Shown here: one piece after another, positions 24,655 through 33,424 of the stretch | How positions within the stretch are numbered: position 1 is the stretch's first letter | Layout: each line of letters opens with the position of its first letter | Assembly: GCF_026340305.1 (NCBI RefSeq) | Contig: NZ_JAPEPI010000001.1 | Coordinates: 4,340,001-4,404,000 of the forward strand | Source: Streptomyces sp. NBC_01381 | Lineage (GTDB): Bacteria > Actinomycetota > Actinomycetes > Streptomycetales > Streptomycetaceae | DNA: 64,000 nt | Reading direction: 5' to 3' | Translations under genes and position numbers: made by a program | The notes under the pieces: model-generated | What the model was told of the DNA's origin: nothing | Database searches by the model: none | The model's input: only the letters and a program-made list of their open reading frames with translations

Positions 24655-25065
24655 ATGGGCGCCGAACGAGGAAAGCCGTACCGCGGCGATCTGATCACCG
24701 TCACCTTCGACGCGCGGCGGTGTCTGCACGCCGCGGAGTGCGTACGCGGGCTTCCGCAGGTCTTCGACACCGGGCGCCGCCCCTGGATCTCCCCCGACGC
24801 GGCCCCCGCGGACGAGGTCGCCGAGGTGGTGCGCCGCTGTCCCTCCGGGGCACTCCAGTATCGACTTGTCGACGGTGCGACGGAGCGGCCGGACGTCCCC
24901 ACGACCGTGGAGCGGACCGACGACGGCAGGCTGGTGCTCCGCGGCGATCTGCGGATCACGGCGGCGGACGGCGAGAGCGTGCCCGAGACGCGCGTGATGC
25001 TGTGCGGCTGCGGCGCGAGCGGGAACCAGCCGTACTGCGACCTCTCCGGGTCCTGCAAGGCGTAA
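24655..25065 (+). CDS. YjdI-type ferredoxin fused to a CDGSH iron-sulfur domain
   Basis: ATG 24655 has GAGGAG upstream. Residues 10-70 (ITVTFDARRCLHAAECVRGL, RRCPSGALQY) match the (4Fe-4S) mono-cluster YjdI domain. The C-terminus (RVMLCGCGASGNQPYCDLSG) is a CDGSH-like zinc-finger fold that holds a 2Fe-2S cluster, although His of the classical motif is replaced in the CDLSGSCK end. The protein is probably a small soluble electron carrier or Fe-S sensor. Confidence 0.8.
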   Translation: MGAERGKPYRGDLITVTFDARRCLHAAECVRGLPQVFDTGRRPWISPDAAPADEVAEVVRRCPSGALQYRLVDGATERPDVPTTVERTDDGRLVLRGDLRITAADGESVPETRVMLCGCGASGNQPYCDLSGSCKA

Positions 25066-25108
25066 TGGGCGAGCAAGGCGTAAGGGGCGAGCCGACACCC
25101 CGGCTGCC

Positions 25109-25810
25109 TCAGGCCTGGTCGACGAGGTCGAGAACCGGGCGCAGTCCGTCCGGGCGCCGGTCCACCGGTAGATGGTCCACGAAGTGCACCGCGCAGCCGA
25201 GCGCCGCCGCGCCGCCGTCCGCGTGCCGGTCGTCGCCGACCATCAGGGCGTCCGACGGATCGACGCCGAGTGTCTCCAGGGCATGGGTGAACAGGCGCGG
25301 GTCGGGTTTCTGGACCTCGTGTTCGTACGACAGGGCGTACGCGTCGACGTAGCGGCCGAGGCCGTGGGCGCGGACGACGGGCCGCAGATCCCAGCCGATG
25401 TTGCTGACCACCGCGACGCGGACGCCCCGCGAGCGCAGCCTGGCGAGCACCTCCACCGCGTCGGTGTAGGGGCGCCAGGCCTCCGGTGTCATGTGGCGGT
25501 CGTAGAGGGCGTCGTGCAGCCGCGGATCGGGGAGCGTGACCTCACGGGACAGGCCCGTGTACGCGGCGCGGTGCCGGTCGGCGCTGCGGTCGCGCGAGGC
25601 CCACAGCTCGGTCAGGTGCGCGGGCACAGCGGCGGGACCTGCCCCGCCCGCCAGCGCTCCCGCTCGCTCCAGCTCGGCCGCACAGCGCTCGACCTCGGCC
25701 TCGGGAAGGGCCATCCGGGCCTCCCGCAGCACGGCGCGCAGCCAGGCCCCGGTGGACTCGACGCGGAACAGCGTCCCGGAGAAGTCGAAGAGTGCGCCCT
25801 TGATCGTCAT
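25109..25810 (-). CDS. HAD-superfamily hydrolase
   Basis: The 233-residue protein starts with motif I GALFDFSGTLF, in which the usual DxD is DFS, so the second acid is Ser. Motif II lies in RVAVVSNIGWD and motif III/IV in KPDPRLFTHAL and MVGDDRHADGGAAALG. The cap insertion after motif I is helical, as in subfamily IA. Phosphatase or phosphonatase-like activity is likely, but the loss of the second Asp in motif I would weaken general acid catalysis, so another activity (for example dehalogenase-like) is possible. Confidence 0.8.
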   Translation of the reverse strand: MTIKGALFDFSGTLFRVESTGAWLRAVLREARMALPEAEVERCAAELERAGALAGGAGPAAVPAHLTELWASRDRSADRHRAAYTGLSREVTLPDPRLHDALYDRHMTPEAWRPYTDAVEVLARLRSRGVRVAVVSNIGWDLRPVVRAHGLGRYVDAYALSYEHEVQKPDPRLFTHALETLGVDPSDALMVGDDRHADGGAAALGCAVHFVDHLPVDRRPDGLRPVLDLVDQA

Positions 25811-25943
25811 GGGAAGGATCCTCCGGGAGCGGCCGACGGGTGGTCAAGTTCCGTTGTCCGGAGGGCAATTCGCCGGGGTGCCGGGCTGCCGCTGGGCTGA
25901 TTCGGTGGGGGAGCGGGCTGGGAGGGTGGGTGCAAGTGGCGTC

Positions 25944-26270
25944 GCGGAGGCGGGGGCCGGTGGGGCTCGAGTGGCGTCGCCTGTGCGGGTGTCGCGTCTG
26001 GTTGTCGGTCCGTGTGCTCCTCCGGTGCGTGTGCGTCGAGGCGGCCAGGGGTGTGGCGCGGGTGCTGCGTTGCGGGGGTCGCGAAGGCGGGGGCCGGTGG
26101 GGCTCGAGTGGCGTCGCCTGTGCGGGTGTCACGTCTGGTTGTCGGACTGTGTGCTCCTCCGGTGCGTGTGCGTCGAGGCGGCCAGGGGTGTGGCGCGGGT
26201 GCCGCGTTGCGGGGGCGCGGAGGCGGGGGCCGGTGGGGCTCAAGTGGCGTCGCCCGTGCCGGTGTCACGT
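25944..26270. repeat. 136-137 bp tandem repeat, about 2.4 copies
   Basis: Units begin GTGGCGTCGCC at 25971, 26108 and, diverged, at 26244. The first two are nearly identical over 137 bases, and the unit end (GCGGAGGCGGGGGCCGGTGG) is also found before the first. The array fills the spacer between the HAD promoter and the 3' end of the PAP2 gene, and its last copy runs into the PAP2 stop region. No ORF in it has protein-like features. Confidence 0.85.
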
Positions 26271-26963
26271 CTCGCCGTCGGCTCGTGAACCCTGCCAGTA
26301 CGTGTACGTCGCCACCGCCACGGCCACCATCAGCGCGCCGAGCAGCCAGCCGCCGACGACGTCCGACGGCCAGTGCACGCCGTTCCAGATCCGGGTCAGG
26401 CCGACCCCGACGACGGAGACCACGGCCAGCGCAAGACCCGTGCGCCAGGCGGCGGGGCCCACGCCGTACACGCGAAGGAGCCACAGGAGCAGTCCGCAGA
26501 CCACCGTCGCCGTCATGGCGTGCCCCGAGGGGAAGGCCGCGTACTGGGCCGAGTCCACCGGGTCCGGCCAGGACGGGCGCGGCCGGTCGAGCGCCGCCTT
26601 CAGCCCCTGCTGCACCACCGTGCCCACCGCGCAGGTGACCGCGATCCACAGCGCGAGCCACCACGCGCCGCGGAACGCGAGCCACACCACCGTCACGGTG
26701 CACAGCGCGCGCATCGTCCACGGGTCCCACACCCAGTCGGTCAGGATGCGGCTGGCGTGCGTGAGGTCGTCGTGCGCGACGGCCCAGCGGTGCGTGGTGC
26801 GCGCGATGTCGCCGTCGAGCTCCATCAGCGGACGCCACTCCAGCTCGACCAGGAGCAGCAGCAGGACCGAGGGGACGCACAGCAGCGCGGCCACGAGTGC
26901 GGCGCGGGCACCGGGGGGACGGGGCGGGCGGGGCGGCGGGGCGAGGGGTGCGGCGGGGTGCAT
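26265..26963 (-). CDS. PAP2-family membrane phosphatase
   Basis: ATG 26963 follows GAGGATC; in-frame sequence before it is Arg/Pro-rich and unlike protein. After a Pro-rich cytoplasmic start come about five to six spans. The three phosphatase motifs are present: KAALDRPRPSW, AAFPSGHAMTA and TRIWNGVHWPSDVVGG. Such enzymes dephosphorylate phosphatidate or undecaprenyl pyrophosphate at the outer face. The 3' end touches the tandem repeats. Confidence 0.88.
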   Translation of the reverse strand: MHPAAPLAPPPRPPRPPGARAALVAALLCVPSVLLLLLVELEWRPLMELDGDIARTTHRWAVAHDDLTHASRILTDWVWDPWTMRALCTVTVVWLAFRGAWWLALWIAVTCAVGTVVQQGLKAALDRPRPSWPDPVDSAQYAAFPSGHAMTATVVCGLLLWLLRVYGVGPAAWRTGLALAVVSVVGVGLTRIWNGVHWPSDVVGGWLLGALMVAVAVATYTYWQGSRADGET

Positions 26964-27078
26964 GGGGTGATCCTCGCCGACGGCCCGCGCCCTGGGCCAT
27001 CCCGGGGTGCGGCGCGCCACGCGATCCGGTCAGCGCAGTGCCCCGCGATCCCGGTCAGTGAAACGCCACGCGATCCGG

Positions 27079-28014
27079 TCAGCCCAGCGCGCGCAGCCCC
27101 GGCACGAACGTCACCAGGAGGGGAACCACCGGCACCAGCGCCGCCGCCGCCGTGAGGCGGAGCCTGCGGGCCGGGGTGAGGCGCGGGCGGGCGGAGAGCA
27201 GGCGGTGCACGCGCTGCGGCACATGTGCCTGCGGGGTCGGGCAGGGGCCGAACACGCCCCGGTCCTCGTTGAGTTCGACCAGGGCGAGCGCGATCGTCAG
27301 GCGGCCGAAGCGGCGTGATGCCACGTCGTCGGCGGCCAGCTCCACCAGGCGGTGCATCTGGTCCCGGAACGCGGCGAAGACCGGCACCTGCGGGAAGCCG
27401 GTGGCCAGCGCGCCCGAGCAGTGCAGAAGCCAGTCGTGCCTGGCCTGCGCGTGGCCCTGCTCATGGGCGAGCACGGCATCGAGCTGACGCCCCTTCAAAC
27501 GGCGCAACGCCGCTGTGGTGATGACCAGTTGGGGAGCGGTGTCCGGTAGCCACCAGGCGTCGGGGCGCTCGCCCTCCAGGACCACGAGACGGTCCGCGCC
27601 GGGCTCCTCGCCGGGCAGCAGCGGGGCGCGCAGCAGCAGTTCCGTACGCCGCTTGCGGCGCCGGGCGCGGGCCCGCGCGATCTCCCGGGTCAGCATCGCC
27701 GCGGTCCATACGCCGCCGAGGGCCAGCGTCACGGCCGTCGCCGGCGCCCAGGAACCGCCCGCCCCCAGCGCGTAGGCCTCCACCACGTCGTTCGGGGCGG
27801 GGGCGAAGACATGGCCCCGCACGGCCTGCCACGCGGCGGCGGCGCTCAGGACCATCGACAGGCCGCAGCAGAGCAGGACACCCGCAACGACGCACTGCCA
27901 CGCCCACAGCGCGACGATCGGCTCGCGCTCCGGCCAGTCGGCCCGTGCAAGGAGGCGCGGGGCGACGACGGCGGTGAGGGCGCCCAGCAGCAACAGCGCA
28001 ACGGGGAGCAACAT
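27079..28014 (-). CDS. M56-type membrane metalloprotease (BlaR1-like)
   Basis: The 311-residue protein has three N-terminal spans (LLPVALLLLGALTAVV, LWAWQCVVAGVLLCCGL, WAPATAVTLALGGVWTAAML), a zinc site VLAHEQGHAQARHDW with the downstream ELAADDVASRR, and a C-terminal span. This is the M56 layout. These proteases usually inactivate a BlaI-type repressor encoded next to them; none is present within the neighbouring genes here. The next gene upstream, DUF5134, is about 100 bases away in the same direction. Confidence 0.85.
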   Translation of the reverse strand: MLLPVALLLLGALTAVVAPRLLARADWPEREPIVALWAWQCVVAGVLLCCGLSMVLSAAAAWQAVRGHVFAPAPNDVVEAYALGAGGSWAPATAVTLALGGVWTAAMLTREIARARARRRKRRTELLLRAPLLPGEEPGADRLVVLEGERPDAWWLPDTAPQLVITTAALRRLKGRQLDAVLAHEQGHAQARHDWLLHCSGALATGFPQVPVFAAFRDQMHRLVELAADDVASRRFGRLTIALALVELNEDRGVFGPCPTPQAHVPQRVHRLLSARPRLTPARRLRLTAAAALVPVVPLLVTFVPGLRALG

Positions 28015-28112
28015 GTGTCAACCCTATGAGGGCGGTGCTAGCGGACGGTATGGCCAGCCGCCTCAAGTGACGCACGCCACGTCCCGCCGGGGATTGGCCG
28101 CAAGGGGATTGG

Positions 28113-28667
28113 CTACAGGGTGAGCAGCATCGCGAGCATGGCGATGCCCATGGACAAGCGGCACACCATCGCCAGCTCAGGGCGGTCGGCCCACCCGATG
28201 ACGGTGCCGCCCCCCTCCGTCGCGAGCGTCCGCACGGGCAGCAGGCGCACCCCCGACCAGAGGACGAACCCCGCGAAGTAGAACAGCAGCGTGCCGGTGA
28301 GGACGGGGGTGCCACCACCGCCGTGCCCCGCGTGTGCCGCGGGCGTCGCGGTCATGGCCAACGCCATGTAGACCATGGCGCCCGCGCCGACCAGGTGGTG
28401 CAGGTGATGCGGATCGCGCCGGGCCGCCCACAGCGCGCGCAGCGCCGCGGCGCCGAACACCGCCGCGTAGACCGGCCAGGTCCAGCGCGGCGGGGTCAGT
28501 ACGGCGGCGGGCACGGCCATCGCCGCCATCCCGAACCCCATGAGCGCCTCGCCGCCCGCGGTGCGGCGCTGTTCCTCGAACCTGCTGCGCAGGCGCAGCA
28601 GACAGTAGGACCCCGTCGCCGCGCACAGCGCGACGAGCAGCCAGCCGGCCTGCGCCGGTCCGTGCAC
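28113..28667 (-). CDS. DUF5134 multi-span membrane protein
   Basis: GTG 28667 follows GGGAGGTG at the right distance and gives MHGPAQAGWLLVALCAATG, the typical start of this Streptomyces family. Upstream in-frame sequence to 28802 is unlike protein. About five hydrophobic segments follow, with His-rich turns (RRDPHHLHHLVGAGAMVY and HAGHGGGG) that could bind metal. Function is unknown. In other Streptomyces it is found beside M56 protease genes, as here. Confidence 0.8.
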   Translation of the reverse strand: MHGPAQAGWLLVALCAATGSYCLLRLRSRFEEQRRTAGGEALMGFGMAAMAVPAAVLTPPRWTWPVYAAVFGAAALRALWAARRDPHHLHHLVGAGAMVYMALAMTATPAAHAGHGGGGTPVLTGTLLFYFAGFVLWSGVRLLPVRTLATEGGGTVIGWADRPELAMVCRLSMGIAMLAMLLTL

Positions 28668-28784
28668 CGCACACCTCCCCGATCGACCGATCGAAGCCGT
28701 CGTCGGGTCGATGCCCGGGCGGGGGGAGTCGTATGCGAGCGCACGGGGGTACGCCGGGAGCGCGGCGGGGGCGGAGTGCGAGAT

Positions 28785-28800
28785 GTTTTCCAGGTAAAAC
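28785..28800. promoter_or_regulatory. GTTTT-N6-AAAAC inverted repeat in the FUSC promoter
   Basis: The AT-rich 16-bp repeat lies 20 bases before the FUSC start in a very GC-rich spacer. MarR proteins bind palindromes of this size, and a MarR gene is the last gene of the same unit, so it is a candidate site for feedback control. Confidence 0.5.
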
Positions 28801-28819
28801 ACTTGCTAATGTTCTCGGT

Positions 28820-30535
28820 ATGAGCAGCACACCACCCCCCGAGGCCCGCCCTTCCCGACCCCCGCTCCTGTCCACCGCCCGCCGGCTCCCGCTGGCAGGT
28901 GTGCTGCGCCTGGCCAAGCCCTCCGACATCTGGTTCAAGCCCGCGTCGAGCGTGGTCGTCGCCACCGCGATACCGAATCTGACGCTCCTCGCGCTCGGCC
29001 GCCTCGACCTCGTGATGTACACGATGGCCGGATCGTTCTGCGCCCTCTACGCGCACAACCTTCCGTACGCCGCCCGCGCCCGAGCCCTCGCCGGGGTCGT
29101 CGCCGGCATGCTCGCGAGCGTCGGCATCGCCATGATCACCGCCTCGCTCACCTCGTCGGCGGCCGTTCTGGTGGCGGTCGGTGCGCTGCTCGCCGCCGCC
29201 CAGAAGACGCTCTGCGACGCGACCCGCATCGGCCCGCCCGGCCACCTCATCTTCACCTTCATCAGCTCGGCCACCCTCTTCGCGCCGCAGCACCTGGCGC
29301 AGGTCCCCGGCCACCTCGCGCTGACCCTCGCGGCGGGCGCCGTGGCCTGGCTGGTCGGCATGGCTCCCGCCCTGCTGCGCCCGCACGGCCCCGAGCGCCG
29401 GGCCACCGCCCGCGCCCTGCACGCCGCCGCCGCGTACGCCGAAGCCGCGGGCCCCGGCCGGGTGCGCGCCCGTGCGGGTGCGGCCGCCGCGATCCACGCC
29501 GCCTGGCAGTCGCTGCTCGCCACCGGCGCCCGTACGCGGCCGCGCCGCGCCCTCGAACTCCTGGTGATCCAGGCCGAGGAGGCCCTTGCGGCGCCCTCGG
29601 CGGCGGACCCCGCACGGCTGCGCTCCTGGGCGGCAGGACTGCGCGGCACCGGAGCCGTCCCGCTCCCCGATCACGTACGACCGGAGGCGGACGCCGAACT
29701 GCAGGGCCTGGAGGCCGAGTTGGCGGCGGAGTCCGCGAAGAGCCCGCTGTGGCGCCGCCTCGCGCCCGGATCGCCGCTGCTGCCCATCGCGCTGCGCACC
29801 GCCGTCGGCTGCGCACTCGCGGGGTACGGGTCCCTGGCCCTCGGCATCGGCCGCCCGTACTGGGCGCTGGTCACCGCCGCCTCGCTCTACCAGGCCAACG
29901 TCACACTCACCTGGAGCAGGGGAGTGCAGCGGGTGGTCGGCAACCTCGTCGGCGTGCTCGCCTTCGCCGCGATCGTGCCGGTGGCCCACCTCGGGCACGC
30001 CGCGCTCATCGTCTGCTGTCTCGCGCTCGCCTTCGGCGCGGAGGCGCTGATCACCCGCAACTACTGGCTCGGCAGCGTGTGCGTGACGCCGATGGCGCTC
30101 CTGGTGACGGAGTTCGCACGCTTCCAGGAGCCCGGCGGTCTGATCCTCGACCGGATCGTCGACACGCTGGTCGGCGCGCTCCTCGGCATCGTCGCGGCGA
30201 TCCTGGTCACCAACCGCCGCGCCGCCGACCACATCGAGCTGGCCATCGACGCCACGGACCGCGCCCGCGCCCACGCCGAGCGGACCCTCGCCACCCCGTC
30301 GCCCACGCCCGGTGCCCTGCGGCAGGACCGCCGCCGCCTCACCGCAGCCCTGGTCGAGCTCCGCACGGCCGACGACGCGGCCGCGGGCGAATGGTGGCAG
30401 CGCGCCCTGCCGCAGCAGCGGGTGCTCGTCGCCGAGCAGGCCGGACACCGTACGCTCGCGGCAGCGTCGTCGGCCGTGCGCGGCACGGGAAGCGGCGCCG
30501 AGAGCGTAGGAAGCGCAGGAGCGGGCCGGTCGTGA
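28820..30535 (+). CDS. FUSC-family inner-membrane transporter
   Basis: ATG 28820 gives a 571-residue protein. An N-terminal set of about five spans (residues 45-195) and a C-terminal set (about 330-465) are each followed by a helical cytoplasmic part, the repeated organisation of fusaric-acid-resistance (FUSC/YccS) proteins, with landmarks such as GRPYWALVTAASLYQANVT and RVVGNLVGVLAF. They are thought to export aromatic acids. The MarR gene starts 38 bases after its stop, which suggests that an aromatic ligand relieves repression. Confidence 0.85.
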   Translation: MSSTPPPEARPSRPPLLSTARRLPLAGVLRLAKPSDIWFKPASSVVVATAIPNLTLLALGRLDLVMYTMAGSFCALYAHNLPYAARARALAGVVAGMLASVGIAMITASLTSSAAVLVAVGALLAAAQKTLCDATRIGPPGHLIFTFISSATLFAPQHLAQVPGHLALTLAAGAVAWLVGMAPALLRPHGPERRATARALHAAAAYAEAAGPGRVRARAGAAAAIHAAWQSLLATGARTRPRRALELLVIQAEEALAAPSAADPARLRSWAAGLRGTGAVPLPDHVRPEADAELQGLEAELAAESAKSPLWRRLAPGSPLLPIALRTAVGCALAGYGSLALGIGRPYWALVTAASLYQANVTLTWSRGVQRVVGNLVGVLAFAAIVPVAHLGHAALIVCCLALAFGAEALITRNYWLGSVCVTPMALLVTEFARFQEPGGLILDRIVDTLVGALLGIVAAILVTNRRAADHIELAIDATDRARAHAERTLATPSPTPGALRQDRRRLTAALVELRTADDAAAGEWWQRALPQQRVLVAEQAGHRTLAAASSAVRGTGSGAESVGSAGAGRS

Positions 30536-30572
30536 CGGCCGGGGCGAGAAGGAACGGCGAGGGCACGGGAGC

Positions 30573-31112
30573 ATGACGAACGGGAGCGGTCCTGGCGCGG
30601 CGGGCGACACCGTCGCCGCAGTGGTGCGGCAGTGGCAGGCGGTGCGGCCGGACATCGACACGGCACCGATGGAGGTCATCGGCCGCATCAACCGCTGCGC
30701 GGCCCTCCTCCAGCAGGCCGAGGACGCCCCGCTGCGCCGGGTGGGCCTGACCCGCCCCGAGTTCGACCTCCTGGGCGCCCTGCGCCGCACCGGCCACGAA
30801 CTGACCCCCGGCGAACTCGCCCGCGAGACCTTCTCCTCGGGGGCCGCCGTCACCAAGCGCCTCAAGCAGCTCCAGGAGCGCGGCCTGGTCGACCGGCGCG
30901 TCGACGGCCGGGACCGCAGGGTCTCCCACGTACGCCTGACCGACGAAGGAAGGGACCTGGTCGACGCGATCCTGCCCGATCAGCTCGCGTACGAGACGGT
31001 GGTCCTGGCCGGGCTCGACGCGGACGGGCAGGGGCAACTGAGCGGGCTCCTGGGCGAGTTGCTCGCCCAGTTGGAAGGGCGTCTCGGCCTGTCGCCGGGG
31101 CCGCGGGGGTAG
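30573..31112 (+). CDS. MarR-family regulator
   Basis: The winged helix reads LTRPEFDLLGALRRTGHELT, LARETFSSGAAVTKRLKQL and the wing RRVDGRDRRVSHVRLTDEGR, which is typical for MarR. Dimer helices flank it. It is co-directional with and just downstream of the FUSC gene, so it is probably the repressor of that transporter and of itself. ATG 30573 has a GGGAGC element just upstream. Confidence 0.9.
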   Translation: MTNGSGPGAAGDTVAAVVRQWQAVRPDIDTAPMEVIGRINRCAALLQQAEDAPLRRVGLTRPEFDLLGALRRTGHELTPGELARETFSSGAAVTKRLKQLQERGLVDRRVDGRDRRVSHVRLTDEGRDLVDAILPDQLAYETVVLAGLDADGQGQLSGLLGELLAQLEGRLGLSPGPRG

Positions 31113-31177
31113 CGGGGCGCCCTGTGCCAAGCGCCCGCTGGTTGTTGCCGCGAGGTGCGGTCGATCACCTGCGGCAT

Positions 31178-31243
31178 CGTCGTGGCTGGTCGCGCCCAGG
31201 CGGCGGAGCCGCATATGTCACAGCCCCGCGCCCTTCAGGGCGC
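31178..31243. repeat. Streptomyces dispersed intergenic repeat
   Basis: The stretch includes GTGGCTGGTCGCGCCCAGG and CGGCGGAGCCGCATATGTCA followed by CAGCCCCGCGCCC. I recognise it as one form of a short repeat scattered between Streptomyces genes. It lies between the convergent MarR and GntR genes and may help end both transcripts. Confidence 0.6.
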
Positions 31244-31277
31244 GCTCCCGAACGGCAGCGGACTTCGCCCGACCTGC

Positions 31278-32054
31278 TCAGTCGATGTCCTGGGCCGACG
31301 CCGCGAGCAACTCCCGCGTCTCCGGCTCCACATGCTCGGCGTAGTACTCGTGCAGCGCCGTCCGGCCCAGGCGCGCGGCGAGGGGGCCGTCGCCCGCCGC
31401 GATGGCCGCGAGGACCTCGCGGTGATGGGCGATGGAGCGTTCCATCCAGGCCGCCGTGTCCGATACACCCGCGATCTTCTTCTCGATGACCTCGACGACC
31501 GCCTCGTGCACGGCACGCGCGCAGAGACCGAGCAGCGAGTTGCCGCTCGCCTCGGCGATCGCCCGGTGGAAGAGCGCGTCGGCCTCGCTGAACGCGTGCA
31601 GGGACGCCGCGCCGCCGCTGAGTGACTCCATACGGGCGATCTGCTCGCGCATCCGCTCCAGGTCCGCCTCGCCGTGCAGCCGCGCCGCGAGACGGTTGCT
31701 CTCGGCGTCTAGCACCATGCGGAACTGCACCAGCTCGCCGAGGGTCGACACGCTGGAACGGGTGAGCCGGCCGAGGGCCTGGCTGAGATTGTCGGGGGAG
31801 ACGCCGAGCACCTCGGCGCCGAGCGGATCGCCGGGGCGCGAGCGGATCAGGCCCGCCGACTGCAGCACGCGCAGCGCCTCACGGACCGTCGATCGGCCGA
31901 CGCCGAACCGGTTGACCAGTTCGCGCTCGGCCGGAAGCCGGGAGCCGGGCGGCAGATCGCCGGCGAGAATCCGCTCCTCTATCTGCTCGGCCACCCGCTG
32001 GTAGGCGCGGACCGGTGTGACCGTCTTGAACAGGTCGGTGTCGTCGGCGGCCAT
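31278..32054 (-). CDS. FadR-type GntR regulator
   Basis: ATG 32054 follows GGAGGGGG. The N-terminal winged helix (RVAEQIEERILAGDLPPGSR, RELVNRFGVGRSTVREALRVL) is followed by an FCD ligand domain with the metal-type pattern (FRMVLDAESNRLAA, ADALFHRAIAEASGN, HHREVLAAIAAGDG). It is divergent from the M20/ALDH/SDR/symporter genes, and a perfect 15-bp site lies between them. It is therefore the probable repressor of that catabolic unit, released by a carboxylate. Confidence 0.9.
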   Translation of the reverse strand: MAADDTDLFKTVTPVRAYQRVAEQIEERILAGDLPPGSRLPAERELVNRFGVGRSTVREALRVLQSAGLIRSRPGDPLGAEVLGVSPDNLSQALGRLTRSSVSTLGELVQFRMVLDAESNRLAARLHGEADLERMREQIARMESLSGGAASLHAFSEADALFHRAIAEASGNSLLGLCARAVHEAVVEVIEKKIAGVSDTAAWMERSIAHHREVLAAIAAGDGPLAARLGRTALHEYYAEHVEPETRELLAASAQDID

Positions 32055-32150
32055 CGGCCCGCCCCCTCCGCGATACGTGATGTAGGCGCGGAAAACCAAG
32101 ATCTGATGGTTGACCCGGCCCTGAACGTGGAGGCAGAGTACGGGAACTCA

Positions 32151-32165
32151 ACTGGTCTGACCAGT
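32151..32165. promoter_or_regulatory. FadR/GntR-type operator
   Basis: ACTGGTC, one base, GACCAGT is a perfect 15-bp palindrome of the TGGTC-N-GACCA type bound by FadR-like GntR proteins. It lies between the GntR gene and the divergent M20 gene, 36 bases before the latter's start. Confidence 0.75.
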
Positions 32166-32200
32166 CGACTGGCCTTGTGGTCGGCCGACTTGGAGGTTCC

Positions 32201-33424
32201 ATGCATGCCAGCTCAAGCACGCCGCTCGCGACGCCCGCCGTCGATGCCGATGCCGCCGTCGCCTTCACCCAGGACCTGGTCCGGCTGCGCACCGTCAACG
32301 CGACCGGAGCCACCGAGGTCGAGCGGCCCGCCGCCGAACTCGTCGCCCGGCTCTTCGACACGTTCGGCTGGACGTACGACGTGGTGGAGATCGCGCCGGG
32401 GCGGCCCAACACCGTCGCCGTCATCGAGGGCGGGGGCGGCGCAGGGCCGACCCTGATGTTCGAGGGGCACATCGATGTCGTCACGGAGGGGGATCCCGCG
32501 GACTGGAGCGTCGATCCCTACGGTGCGGAGATCCGCGACGGCAAGCTCTGGGGGCGCGGCTCGGCGGACATGAAGTCCGGTGTTGCCGCGATGATCTACG
32601 GCGTACGCGCCCTGCAGCTCGCCGGGCCCTTCCCCGGCCGGATCGTCATCGGCGTGCTGTGCGACGAGGAAGGTCTGATGCTCGGCGCGAAGGCATTCGC
32701 CGCCACGCCCCTGGCGCGCGAGGTGGACGGTGTCATCGTCTGCGAGCCGGAGGGGTACGAGGTGTGCACGTCGGCCCGCGGCGGCATCCGGCTCCGCCTC
32801 GACCTGGACGGCGTGATGGCACACGGCTGTATGCCGCAGGAGGCGAAGAGCCCGATCGTCGCCGGGGCGCGGATCGTCGAGGCGCTCGCCCGCGTGCAGA
32901 CCTGGGCCGAGGAGCGCTACGGCACCCACCCGCACGCGGGCCGTGTCACGGTCACGCCGACCGTCCTGCACGGCGGCGACCCGGATCAGCTCAACGTGAT
33001 CCCCGCGCACGGCATCGTCGGCATCGACGTGCGCACCATCCCAGGCACCGACCACACCGAACTCATCGAGCGGGTAAGGAAGTTCGCCGCCGAGGCGGCC
33101 GCGGACGTCGGGGTGGGCGTCGCGCTGACCGTCGTCGACGACCGGCCCGCGATCGAGCTCCCCGAGGACCACCCGGTGGTCACCGCCCTGGTCGCAGGGC
33201 ACCGCCAGGTGCACGGCGCCGCGCCGCCCTTCGGGGCCGTGCCCGGCACCACGGACGGCACCATCCTCACCCGCGACGCGGGTCTGCCGACGGTCGTCTA
33301 CGGACCGGGCGGCAAGTGGATCGCGCACCAGAAGGACGAGTTCGTGGAGGTGCGGGAGATCGCCGAGTACACCCGGGTGTACGCCGCCGCTGCCCACGCC
33401 TTCCTCACCGGAGGCGCACGATGA
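32201..33424 (+). CDS. M20-family metallohydrolase (ArgE/DapE type)
   Basis: ATG 32201 follows GGAGG. The 407-residue protein shows the M20 metal ligands in order: MFEGHIDVV (His, Asp), LWGRGSADMKSG, CDEEGLMLGAKAF and a C-terminal His in GKWIAHQKDEF. A lid domain lies in the middle. Such enzymes cleave N-acyl or amide bonds of amino acids. As the first gene of the GntR-controlled unit it probably opens the imported substrate. The next gene overlaps its stop (ATGA). Confidence 0.88.
   Translation: MHASSSTPLATPAVDADAAVAFTQDLVRLRTVNATGATEVERPAAELVARLFDTFGWTYDVVEIAPGRPNTVAVIEGGGGAGPTLMFEGHIDVVTEGDPADWSVDPYGAEIRDGKLWGRGSADMKSGVAAMIYGVRALQLAGPFPGRIVIGVLCDEEGLMLGAKAFAATPLAREVDGVIVCEPEGYEVCTSARGGIRLRLDLDGVMAHGCMPQEAKSPIVAGARIVEALARVQTWAEERYGTHPHAGRVTVTPTVLHGGDPDQLNVIPAHGIVGIDVRTIPGTDHTELIERVRKFAAEAAADVGVGVALTVVDDRPAIELPEDHPVVTALVAGHRQVHGAAPPFGAVPGTTDGTILTRDAGLPTVVYGPGGKWIAHQKDEFVEVREIAEYTRVYAAAAHAFLTGGAR

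Noticed and set aside
24467..24694. Small rightward ORF over the 12-bp repeats (IHAAIQTVIHTVIH)
   Set aside because: Its start lies inside DUF2630 in another frame, there is no ribosome site, and its only pattern comes from the repeat.
25944..26270. Repeated array as a CRISPR
   Set aside because: The units are 136-137 bp, adjoin each other without unique spacers, and no cas genes are near.
27079..28014. BlaR1/BlaI beta-lactam sensing pair
   Set aside because: The M56 protease lacks a penicillin-binding sensor domain and no BlaI gene is adjacent.
28496..30865. Long minus-strand frame opposite the FUSC gene
   Set aside because: No protein-like hydropathy or family motif; the FUSC gene on the plus strand explains the open frame.
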